From contig OZ247499.1 in assembly GCA_965233625.1 (NCBI GenBank), positions 6,510,001 to 6,574,000 of the forward strand: a stretch of 64,000 nucleotides of DNA, given 5' to 3'. The notes under the pieces were generated by a model, which did no database searches, was not told the DNA's origin, and saw only the letters and a list, made by a program, of their open reading frames with translations. Below, piece after piece: positions 26,576 through 34,560 of this stretch (positions are counted from its first letter, which is position 1; each line of letters begins with the position of its first letter). Both the position numbers and the translations under genes were made by a program. Origin of the DNA: G965233625 sp965233625 (GTDB lineage Bacteria > Planctomycetota > Planctomycetia > Pirellulales > Pirellulaceae).

Positions 26576-28576
26576 ATGATACTCCCACGGGTTCCAACTT
26601 CTATGATCGCACTTCGACCTACCGCGTCCTGTGTCCTGGTTTTGCTTGTTGCTGGCGTTGTACTGGCCGGTCATAGTCAGGCGGAAGAAATTCCCGCCAT
26701 TGCCCGCCGTATTCCGCCGGTAGGTTTGCAGCCGTCGGAAGCCCAGTTGGACAGTCTTTCCAAAGCGGTTGCCGATGCCCGTGCCAGACTGGACGCGATT
26801 GAAGGTCTTCCGGCAGACCAGCATGCGGACGTGGCGATCTTTATCAAAGCGGTCGATTACGCGCTGCGGCATCGCGAGTTCTATCAGAAGGGCGACTTCA
26901 AAAAGGCGGCCGACCTATTGAAGATTGCCCAGCAGCGTTGTGCCTCGTTAGAGAAAGGACAGGCTCCTTGGGCGAAGCAGAGCGGACTCGTGGTGCGTGG
27001 CTATCAGAGCCAGATTGATGGCTCGCCGCAGCCTTATGGGCTGGAGATTCCGAAGGGTCTGGATCTGCAGAAGCCTGCCACTTTGTTTGTCTGGTTGCAT
27101 GGCCGTGGCGATAAGACCACGGATCTGCACTTTATTGATCAGCGGCTGAAGCGGGGTGGAAAGATTAAAACGCCCGGCGCCATGATCGTGCATCCCTTCG
27201 GGCGGCAGTGTATTGGCTTTAAGTCGGCCGGTGAGATCGACGTGCTGGACGTGGTCGCCGATGTCAAACGCCGCTACAAGATTGATCCAGATCGCGTGGT
27301 GCTGATGGGCTTCTCCATGGGCGGCGCCGGCGTGTGGCACATCGCGGCGCATTATCCCAGCCAATGGGTCGCTGCCAGTCCCGGCGCGGGCTTTGCCGAA
27401 ACGGCGCAGTATACGCGGCTGAAACGCGAAGATTATCCGCCTGTTTACGAGCAGAAGCTATGGGGCGCCTACGATGTGCCGGGCTACGTCCGCAACCTGT
27501 TCAATCTTCCTATCACGGTGTACAGCGGCGAGATCGACAAACAGATTCAAGCCGCCCGCGTGATGGAGGCCGCCTTCAAGTCGCAGGGGCGGACGTTGCC
27601 GCATCTTATCGGGCCCGGCATGGGGCATAAGTATCACCCGGATACGCTCAAGACGCTGCTGGGCAAGATGCAGCAGGCCGCCAAAGCCGGCCGCAATCAG
27701 ACGCCGGACGAAGTCTTTCTGCAGACCCGCACGCTGCGCTACAACCGCGTGCACTGGGTGAAAGCCTTGTCGCTGCAGGAACATTGGAAAGATAGCCGTA
27801 TCAACGCCCGCCGCAGCGGCGCGGATGAGCTGACCGTCACCACGCAGAATATTAACGCTTTAGAACTTTCACCCTTCCAGACATCCGCCGCTGTGACCGT
27901 CAAGATCGACGGGCAGGTGGTGCAGGTTCCCGCAGATCGCGCAACCGCTGCCGTGCAACTGCACCGCACGGCGGATGGCGCCTGGAAAGCGGGCGTGAAG
28001 CAGACAGACGCTTTGCAGAAAAAGCACGGCCTGCAGGGGCCTATTGATGATGCATTCATGGCGCCGTTCCTGGTGGTGCTGCCAAGCGGGAAATCCAGCC
28101 ATCCGCAATTTCAGAAGTGGATGGAATTTGAAGTTCAGCACATGAAGAACCGCTGGCGGGCGTTATTCCGCGGCGACCTTCGCATCAAGAAGGATGTTGA
28201 TGTCACGGCGGAAGACATGGCGAAATATCACCTGGTGGTGTGGGGCGATCCTGCCTCCAACAAGCTTCTGGCCAAGGCCAAGTTGCCCGTCACCTGGTCG
28301 GCAGATGGCGCCAGCTTTACGCTTGGCGGCAAAACGTATGATGCGGCCAGCCATGCTCCCGTGCAGATTTACCCGAATCCACATCAGCCGGACCGATATC
28401 TGGTGCTCAACAGCGGCCCCACCTTCCGGGAAGCCCACGACCGCACCAATTCGCTCCAGAACCCCAAACTTCCCGATTGGGCCGTGATCGGCCTGGATCA
28501 GCTCCCTAACGGTGAAACTCCAGGTCAGGTAAAAGCCGCAGGATTCTTTGACGAAAACTGGCAGATCGTCCATTAG
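26576..28576 (+). CDS. Secreted alpha/beta hydrolase (PHB-depolymerase / prolyl-oligopeptidase-like esterase)
   Basis: A 666-residue exported protein. An N-terminal hydrophobic signal (about 10-37) is followed by a helical domain (about 50-130). The alpha/beta hydrolase domain (about 137-390) has LFVWLHGRGD (oxyanion region), nucleophile S247 in GFSMGGAG, an acid likely in SGEIDKQ and His in GPGMGHKYHP. The C-terminal 260 residues (from about 400) are beta-rich with a second mixed domain that I cannot name. It probably hydrolyses esters or peptides outside the cytoplasm. The start is uncertain: ATGs at 26576 and 26603 are both compatible with the signal peptide and neither has a clear SD. It is divergent from aroF. 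Confidence 0.8.
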   Translation: MILPRVPTSMIALRPTASCVLVLLVAGVVLAGHSQAEEIPAIARRIPPVGLQPSEAQLDSLSKAVADARARLDAIEGLPADQHADVAIFIKAVDYALRHREFYQKGDFKKAADLLKIAQQRCASLEKGQAPWAKQSGLVVRGYQSQIDGSPQPYGLEIPKGLDLQKPATLFVWLHGRGDKTTDLHFIDQRLKRGGKIKTPGAMIVHPFGRQCIGFKSAGEIDVLDVVADVKRRYKIDPDRVVLMGFSMGGAGVWHIAAHYPSQWVAASPGAGFAETAQYTRLKREDYPPVYEQKLWGAYDVPGYVRNLFNLPITVYSGEIDKQIQAARVMEAAFKSQGRTLPHLIGPGMGHKYHPDTLKTLLGKMQQAAKAGRNQTPDEVFLQTRTLRYNRVHWVKALSLQEHWKDSRINARRSGADELTVTTQNINALELSPFQTSAAVTVKIDGQVVQVPADRATAAVQLHRTADGAWKAGVKQTDALQKKHGLQGPIDDAFMAPFLVVLPSGKSSHPQFQKWMEFEVQHMKNRWRALFRGDLRIKKDVDVTAEDMAKYHLVVWGDPASNKLLAKAKLPVTWSADGASFTLGGKTYDAASHAPVQIYPNPHQPDRYLVLNSGPTFREAHDRTNSLQNPKLPDWAVIGLDQLPNGETPGQVKAAGFFDENWQIVH

Positions 28577-28978
28577 TCCACTGCAAATTCGTTCTAACAC
28601 GTGGTCTAACGGGCGTTACAGGACGCTTGCTGTCGCTGTAATGTGTGTCTGTGTCGCCTTAAAGCCGTCATCAGCGGTTTAACGGGGCTTCGTCGGTCCT
28701 TGTTGGGATGCGTTGGCGGCTTGCGATTTGCTGTTTGACGATAGCGAATCTGTCGTATACTTTGAATTGCCACGGGCATCCTTCGCGTGGTTCCACCTAC
28801 CTGCGCGAGCGCGCCATTCCAACCCCTTTGGCAAAATGGCATGGCACGAATCGATGGTAGACCGCGTCCTACTATTGTTGCGTAACATATGTAGCTGACG
28901 GTTGTTTCAATAAGCATGGATTGAGAGTCCGCGTCGCCCCGTTTGCGACGTTTTTTATCGTCTCAGGAACAGAATTTC
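28577..28978 (+). other. 402-base gene-free region upstream of the second J-like gene
   Basis: No credible gene. It holds a promoter-like pair TTGACG (28735-28740) and TATACT (28756-28761), with only 15 bases between them, and a terminator-like hairpin close to the next gene (28932-28956). If that promoter is used, the transcript has an untranslated leader of about 200 bases. Confidence 0.4.
28932..28956 (+). terminator. Terminator-like hairpin in the leader of the J-like gene
   Basis: CGTCGC (28932-28937), 7-base loop, GCGACG (28945-28950), then six Ts (28951-28956). It points into the gene starting at 28979, only 22 bases away. It could end upstream transcription or act as a conditional terminator in the leader. 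Confidence 0.55.
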
Positions 28979-31921
28979 ATGTCCGGAACTGACTTCGATC
29001 CTTATTACAAATGGCTAGGAATTCCGCCAACAGACCGCCCGGCGTCGTTGTACCGGCTATTGGGACTGACCGACTTCGAAAGCGATGGAGATGTGATCGA
29101 TGCTGCCGCGGATCAGCGGATGATGCTGCTGCGCAGTCATCAGAATGGCCGTTACGCTGCACAATCGCAGGCGCTGCTGAATGAGGTTTCGAAAGCCCGC
29201 GCCACGCTGCTTGATGCATCGCGGAAAGCCACGTACGACGCCCAGCTGCAAGCCCACGCCCAGAGTCAATTGCAGGCCGCGATGCAGGCTGCCCCTGTTG
29301 CCCAGCCTGTCTCGGCCCCGCCCGTACCGCAGAAGCCGCGGATTAGCATCAACACCAACAAGGGTAAACGACGCGGCATCCCCACCATCGCGATTGTCAC
29401 GGGAGTCATCGTACTGCTGGTGTTCGGTGGTGCGGGAATTGGCGCCATGTACATGATGGATGACGGGGCCGAAGTCGCCAGCAGCGATGGCGATGTGCCG
29501 CCCGCGTCCGACGGCAACGTGCAGCCGCCCCCGGTAACACCGCCTGCCGTAACTCCTGCCGCAGATGGTTCGCAGCCCGCCGGCGGTTCACAAGACCCGG
29601 TCGACCCGGAAAGCGACAGTGGCGAGCCAGCCGTTACACCCGCAGCGGATGGCAGCATGCCGGGTGATCCTGTTTCCACCACCAATGACCCTGAAGTAAC
29701 CGATGGCGGCGCCACTCCCGCGGACGGTGGCGAAAAACCTGATCCAACAGACCCGCCCACCGTGGCGCCCGTGGATGATCCGTTTGCCAGCGCCGGTGAC
29801 CCTGAGAAGAATGATCAGGCGCGCTACGCCGGTCCCGCCATCGATCTACTGGCGAGTCTCGATGTCAGTAAGCACACCATCTATGGTCAGACGTTGCAGC
29901 AGAATGGCGCCCTTTTCACCGACGATGTAAACGGCATCACTGCCGTGTCTCTCCAGGCAAAGCCACCGGCGGCGTACGAATTGCGTATGGACGTAGAACG
30001 CGTTTCGGGCGACGGCGCCTTGCTCCTCGGCCTGCAGATGGGAGGCCAGGAGGTCGGCTTCGCGATTGATGAACTGCCCGCAGCAGGGCCCTACACCGGT
30101 TTCCGTTCATTGAATGGCAACGCCTTGGGCACGGCGTTGAATCTGGGACTCAAGGAACGCGTGATTGACCTGACTGGTGTTGCCACGCTGACGATGGAAG
30201 TAAGGGCCGGTCATATTGGTCTGAAGCACAAAGACCAGCAGATCTTCACCTGGACCGGCAGCAACGACAACTTGAAGCAGGGCGACAATTTTACGAAGAC
30301 GCCCGGTCTGCTCGCCATTGGCAGCATCAACTGCAAGCTGAAGATCAGCCGCCTTGAGATGCGGCCGTTGAAGATGGGGCTGGGCGAACTTGCCGGGCAG
30401 ACCGATCCAGAAATTGATTTTGGCGCCGGCATCGTCGATGACCCGTTTGGCAACCCTGGCGGTATGACCAATCCGGGCGGATTCCCCGGCAGCTTGCCTA
30501 CGCCGGGCGTTCTCAGCCGTTCAAAAATGCCCGCTGCCGCCGATGTTGCGACAGCGCGTACGCGGGCGGAATCGGTCTTTGCCACGGAAGCCAAAGAGGC
30601 TCGCACACCTACACAGCTGAATGAACTCGCACAGACGTATCGCAAAACGGCGCTGGCCGAGACAGAGCCTGCCAATCAATACGCGCTGCTTGTGCTTGCC
30701 AGAGAGAAAGCCCTGGAGGCAGGCAACCTGCAGTTGGCGATGCAGACCATTCAGGACGCTGCCGACCGCATCGAGATTGATGCACCGCTCGAAACCAGTG
30801 AGTTGTTGACGAAAATCCTCAGCAAACCCAGCGCGCCTCAAGTGCGTATCGCTGCCGTCACCGCAGCACTGGAGACAACACCGGCGCTGATGGAAGGCAA
30901 AAACTACGATGCCGCGATTGAACTGGCCAAAGCCGGACACACTGCCGCATCGCGTCTGCGTGCTACCCGTCAGATGGCGCAGTTTAAGAAATTCCGCACG
31001 ACTGCGGAGCAGATGAAGCGTGACTATGATCTGGCAGTGAAGGCCGAAGAATACCTGAAAACCAACCCGGACAACGAGAAGGCAAATCTCGCCTGGGGCC
31101 AGCATTTAGCCTTCGTGGAAGGTGACTGGGAAGCGGCAGGGCCGTTCCTGGCAAAGTCGGGCGTCGCGTTACTGGTTGCCGCCGTCGATGCGGGCAGTAA
31201 GGCCACGGACGACACCGGCAAGCTTTCTGCCGGAACCGCCTGGAAGGCCGCCGCCGATAGCTTGAAGCCGCCGCATCAGTACGCAGCACTTCGCCGCTCC
31301 CGGTACTGGTTTCAGCAGGTCGTGGAATCTGGCGGCGGGTTCGATGCAACCGAAGCTAAGAACCACATTGCCAAGATTGACAAACAACTGACCGATGCTG
31401 GTGTAGAAATTGGCGACGCCGGTAGCAGCAGCACAGGCATGATGGTCGGCCGCGTGCGCGTCGGCCGCCGGGATACAGGCTTGCTGCTGCACTACCGCAC
31501 TGGCGCCACGCTGACGCAAGAGACGCTGGATGAAAAACTAACCGTTTCTTCCTCCACACTTGGGGTTACCATCGAATTGCACGGCGTGCTGGTCCTTCAA
31601 CAGGCCGGCAAAGTGCAGTTCCGTCACCGGGGCGGCAGCGCCGACCGGGGCATTCTGGATCTGAAGATTGCTGGCCGCTCTGTCAGCAGAGTTGGCGACG
31701 ATCGCTCGAAAGACACCACGGAAACCATTCCGCTGGCGGCGGGAGCGCACCCTGTCATCTGGCAGATCCGCGGTGGAAAGATCGGTTCGTGTATGATTGA
31801 ATTCACACGCCTGCCATCCGTCCCTGGCGGTGCGGAAACCCCGGTTTCCGTGGTTGCATCCCCCGCAATGAAGGGCATGGCCCGTAAGCAGGGCGTGAAG
31901 GCGGAACTGACCATCGATTGA
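28979..31921 (+). CDS. Large J-domain-like single-pass membrane protein
   Basis: A 980-residue protein. The ATG at 28979 gives the typical planctomycete opening MSGTDFDPYYKWLGIPP; a TTG 36 bases upstream is rejected. Residues about 1-90 are a J-like module (SLYRLLGLTDFESDGDVIDA..., LLDASRKATYDAQL) without the HPD motif. A transmembrane helix lies at about 138-162 (IAIVTGVIVLLVFGGAGIGAM). An acidic linker follows, with repeated PAADGS and DG motifs like those of 8881-11112. Beyond about 280 lie a beta-rich domain, a helical repeat region (about 510-750) and a C-terminal PA14/jelly-roll-like domain (about 845-970). It is probably an envelope protein with the J-like part inside the cell. Substrate and partners are unknown. 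Confidence 0.8.
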   Translation: MSGTDFDPYYKWLGIPPTDRPASLYRLLGLTDFESDGDVIDAAADQRMMLLRSHQNGRYAAQSQALLNEVSKARATLLDASRKATYDAQLQAHAQSQLQAAMQAAPVAQPVSAPPVPQKPRISINTNKGKRRGIPTIAIVTGVIVLLVFGGAGIGAMYMMDDGAEVASSDGDVPPASDGNVQPPPVTPPAVTPAADGSQPAGGSQDPVDPESDSGEPAVTPAADGSMPGDPVSTTNDPEVTDGGATPADGGEKPDPTDPPTVAPVDDPFASAGDPEKNDQARYAGPAIDLLASLDVSKHTIYGQTLQQNGALFTDDVNGITAVSLQAKPPAAYELRMDVERVSGDGALLLGLQMGGQEVGFAIDELPAAGPYTGFRSLNGNALGTALNLGLKERVIDLTGVATLTMEVRAGHIGLKHKDQQIFTWTGSNDNLKQGDNFTKTPGLLAIGSINCKLKISRLEMRPLKMGLGELAGQTDPEIDFGAGIVDDPFGNPGGMTNPGGFPGSLPTPGVLSRSKMPAAADVATARTRAESVFATEAKEARTPTQLNELAQTYRKTALAETEPANQYALLVLAREKALEAGNLQLAMQTIQDAADRIEIDAPLETSELLTKILSKPSAPQVRIAAVTAALETTPALMEGKNYDAAIELAKAGHTAASRLRATRQMAQFKKFRTTAEQMKRDYDLAVKAEEYLKTNPDNEKANLAWGQHLAFVEGDWEAAGPFLAKSGVALLVAAVDAGSKATDDTGKLSAGTAWKAAADSLKPPHQYAALRRSRYWFQQVVESGGGFDATEAKNHIAKIDKQLTDAGVEIGDAGSSSTGMMVGRVRVGRRDTGLLLHYRTGATLTQETLDEKLTVSSSTLGVTIELHGVLVLQQAGKVQFRHRGGSADRGILDLKIAGRSVSRVGDDRSKDTTETIPLAAGAHPVIWQIRGGKIGSCMIEFTRLPSVPGGAETPVSVVASPAMKGMARKQGVKAELTID

Positions 31922-31942
31922 TCTTGCCAGATCGCCGATCCA

Positions 31943-31960
31943 GCAAAAGGCGCCTTTTGC
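31943..31960. terminator. Perfect 18-base palindrome, possible bidirectional terminator
   Basis: GCAAAAGG and CCTTTTGC flank a central CG, 21 bases after the stop of the J-like gene. The T-rich arm could serve as terminator tract, though no separate T-run follows. Confidence 0.45.
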
Positions 31961-31962
31961 AA

Positions 31963-31991
31963 TTGACCTGTTAGAGCAATGCGCGTATCCT
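31963..31991 (+). promoter_or_regulatory. Probable sigma70-type promoter of the outer-membrane protein gene
   Basis: TTGACC (31963-31968), 17 bases, TATCCT (31986-31991), 42 bases before the ATG at 32034. Optimal spacing and a strong -35. Confidence 0.55.
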
Positions 31992-32033
31992 CCCGCGCAC
32001 GGCAATCTCCAGGTTTATTTTCAGGGGCAAAAT

Positions 32034-32981
32034 ATGCGGCGGCTTTACCGGGCGGACCTCCGCGTTGCTGTATTTGTGGTTGTCGTCGCGACAGTGATGT
32101 TCTCTTCCTCGTTGTGTCATGCGGGAAAGCTCTCGTCAGTGCGGTCCGCAGTTGCCGGCGATGAGGATCGCGATTCGTACGACCGGGGCCATTCAGGCGG
32201 CTATGCTTCTAATAGCTGCCCTAGCGACTGGGACCGCGATGATGACGACCCGGACGATATCCTGGGCGCCATCTTAGGGTGCTTGATTAGTTCCGCGATC
32301 GAATCTGCCTTTGACAGCGATGATCCAAAGGTTGTGCAGGCAGGGTTTGAAGCAGAGGGTTTTGAAGACTCCGGCGTTGACGAGATCGACGTGGACCTCT
32401 CGCCGCCCCAGGATCAATACTTCAGGAAGTACCCCTATCATCACGGCGCCAGTGGCTCGATGGGGCAGCCCGACTGGACGCGGCCGCCGAAAGAAACCGG
32501 CGCCCGCATCGGCGTGGAATACGGCAGCAACTTCAGTGATCTAGACCGCTTCGCTCTCAGCGGCGTGCTCGAATCCAGCCTCACGCGGTTTGGCGTGGAT
32601 GGACAATGGAACTACTACTTTGAAGATCAGCCACAGGGCGGCAACGATGAACTGCATCTGGGCGATCTCAATCTGACCTTCCGCTTCTTTTCAACGGACA
32701 TTCTGCAAGCCCGCGCGGGTGTCGGGCTGAACTGGATAGTGGGCGATCAGGGCGACGGCGGAGTAAACCTGACGATGAACTTCTCGTTCTTTCCCATCCG
32801 GCCGCTCGTGTTCCGTGGTGAACTGGACATCGGCCACCTGGGCGAAGCCAGCGTTTTTCACGGCGCCACCACGGCGGGCCTGATGTGGGACCGCTGCGAA
32901 ATCTTCATCGGCTACGACTACCGCAAAATCGACGACGTCCGCCTCATCGGCGCGTTAACCGGCGTGAACCTCTGGTTCTAA
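32034..32981 (+). CDS. Probable outer-membrane beta-barrel protein
   Basis: A 315-residue exported protein with signal peptide ending near SLCHAG. The first half of the mature part is acidic and Asp rich (DWDRDDDDPDD), possibly metal binding. The second half (about 160-315) alternates polar and aromatic residues in strand-like segments (ARIGVEYGSNFS, VDGQWNYYFED, LNLTFRFFSTD, ARAGVGLNWIVG). It ends in Phe (GVNLWF), the usual C-terminal signature of outer-membrane barrels. I cannot name the family. It is preceded by its own promoter, so it appears to be monocistronic. Confidence 0.68.
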   Translation: MRRLYRADLRVAVFVVVVATVMFSSSLCHAGKLSSVRSAVAGDEDRDSYDRGHSGGYASNSCPSDWDRDDDDPDDILGAILGCLISSAIESAFDSDDPKVVQAGFEAEGFEDSGVDEIDVDLSPPQDQYFRKYPYHHGASGSMGQPDWTRPPKETGARIGVEYGSNFSDLDRFALSGVLESSLTRFGVDGQWNYYFEDQPQGGNDELHLGDLNLTFRFFSTDILQARAGVGLNWIVGDQGDGGVNLTMNFSFFPIRPLVFRGELDIGHLGEASVFHGATTAGLMWDRCEIFIGYDYRKIDDVRLIGALTGVNLWF

Positions 32982-33009
32982 GTCTAAAAACGCGACGGGG
33001 TCCGCAACC

Positions 33010-33031
33010 GGCAGGCAGGCGCCTGCCCTAC
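33010..33031. repeat. Dispersed palindromic repeat, copy 1 (GCGCCT-centre type)
   Basis: A 22-base element, the exact reverse complement of the copy at 40214-40235, located between the stops of two convergent genes. The core is GGCAGGCGCCTGCC, which can fold into a hairpin. Confidence 0.8.
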
Positions 33032-33060
33032 GGGTGTGCTGTTGCTTGAGGCAATGGGAC

Positions 33061-34485
33061 TTATGGTGTGCGGATCACCAGGTTGCGGATTTCGGTCATG
33101 TCTTCCATGGCGAAGCGGATGCCTTCGCGGCCCAGGCCGCTGTCTTTCACGCCGCCGTAAGGCATGTTGTCGACGCGCCAGGACGGCACATCACCGATGA
33201 CGACGCCGCCCACGTCCAGCGTGTCCCACGCCTTCTGCATCTTGTAGAGGTCGCGGGTGAAGATGCCGGCTTGTAGGCCGAAGACGCTGTCGTTGGTCTG
33301 CGCAAGCGCCGCGTCGAAATCGTCAAACTTGCTCAGCACGGCAACGGGGCCAAACGCCTCTTCCGCACAGACTTTTAAGTCAGACGGCACGTCTTCAAGC
33401 AGCGTGGCATCCAGCACGGCATCTTTGCGGCCGCCGCCACACAGCACTTTGCCGCCCGCTTTGACGGCTTCTTCAATCCAGCTTTCCAGCCGTTCTGCTT
33501 CCCCCTTGGAAATCATCGGCCCGATGAAGGTCGACTCTTCTTTGGGATCGCCTGCGATAAGTTCTTTCGTGCGGGCGACCAGTTTGTCGCGCAGCTCGTC
33601 GTAGATGCTGCTGTGAATGATGATGCGTTGCACGCCAATGCAACTCTGTCCCGACTGATAGAACGCGCCGATCACCAGCCGGTTCACTGCGTCTTCGATA
33701 TCGGCGTCTTCATCCACAATGCACGCCGCATTGCCGCCGAGTTCCAGCACGACTTTCTTCTTGCCGCAACGGGCTTTCAGATCCCAGCCAACATCGGGCG
33801 ATCCGGTAAAGCTCAGCAGCTTCAGCCGGTCGTCGGTTGTGAACAGATCCGCCCCGTCGCGGCTGCACGGCAGGATCGAAAAAGCGCCTTCGGGCAGATC
33901 GGTTTCCGCAAGCACTTCGCCAATGATCAACGCGCCCAGCGGCGTGCGGCTGGCAGGTTTCAGAATGAAAGGGCAACCCACCGCAATGGCCGGCGCCACT
34001 TTGTGTGCGGCGAGATTAAGCGGGAAATTGAACGGCGAAATAAAGGAACACGGGCCGATGGGCACGCGCTTCCACATGCCGCGGTAGCCTTTCGCGCGGG
34101 CGGAAATTTCCAGATTCATCACCTCGCCGCCGACACGTACCGATTCTTCAGCAGCGATGCGGAAAGTGTCGATCAGGCGGCTTACTTCGCCCCGCGAGTC
34201 CGAGATCGGCTTGCCCGCTTCAATGCACAACGAGTCCGCCAGCTCATCCGCCCGTTTGGTGAACTGCTCGACACAGTGGTTCAGCACATCCTGCCGCTCG
34301 TATGGCGCCATCCGGGCCATTGGCTCTGCGGACGTGACGCAGCCGGCGATGCCTTTGTCGATGGTGTCAGGATCTGCCACCGAAACCTTAGCAGCGACCT
34401 CGCCGGTGTATTTGTCGACAACGTCCAGCTTGTTATCAGAGTGTTGGGGCTTGTTTGCCAGGTAGTACGGCCACTCGGTTTTCAT
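33061..34485 (-). CDS. NAD(P)-dependent aldehyde dehydrogenase
   Basis: A 474-residue enzyme of the aldehyde dehydrogenase superfamily. The catalytic C282 is in YQSGQSCIGVQR, general base E248 in VLELGG, cofactor segment in ISPFNFPLNL and LKPASRTP, and EEAFGPV near the C-terminus. The sequence is closest in feel to GapN/lactaldehyde/phosphonoacetaldehyde-type enzymes, but the substrate cannot be fixed by eye. It is 75 bases downstream of the acetolactate-synthase-like gene on the same strand, so the pair may process a 2-oxo acid or the aldehyde released from it. Confidence 0.92.
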   Translation of the reverse strand: MKTEWPYYLANKPQHSDNKLDVVDKYTGEVAAKVSVADPDTIDKGIAGCVTSAEPMARMAPYERQDVLNHCVEQFTKRADELADSLCIEAGKPISDSRGEVSRLIDTFRIAAEESVRVGGEVMNLEISARAKGYRGMWKRVPIGPCSFISPFNFPLNLAAHKVAPAIAVGCPFILKPASRTPLGALIIGEVLAETDLPEGAFSILPCSRDGADLFTTDDRLKLLSFTGSPDVGWDLKARCGKKKVVLELGGNAACIVDEDADIEDAVNRLVIGAFYQSGQSCIGVQRIIIHSSIYDELRDKLVARTKELIAGDPKEESTFIGPMISKGEAERLESWIEEAVKAGGKVLCGGGRKDAVLDATLLEDVPSDLKVCAEEAFGPVAVLSKFDDFDAALAQTNDSVFGLQAGIFTRDLYKMQKAWDTLDVGGVVIGDVPSWRVDNMPYGGVKDSGLGREGIRFAMEDMTEIRNLVIRTP

Positions 34486-34535
34486 AGGGGTTCCTTCAGA
34501 GCAGATGCTTATTTGCGATGCACGAAGTGTAAGAA

Positions 34536-34555
34536 AGGGCAGGGCAGGGCAGGGC
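34536..34555. repeat. Four tandem copies of AGGGC
   Basis: A perfect 5-base unit repeated four times in the 75-base gap between the TPP enzyme and the aldehyde dehydrogenase. It is prone to slippage and could alter operon spacing. Confidence 0.85.
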
Positions 34556-34560
34556 GGTTG

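Noticed and set aside
26399..26872. 157-codon minus-strand frame ending in the aromatic-rich peptide
   Set aside because: Its upstream part lies antisense to the esterase gene and crosses the promoter region; only the last 23 codons make sense, as a leader peptide.
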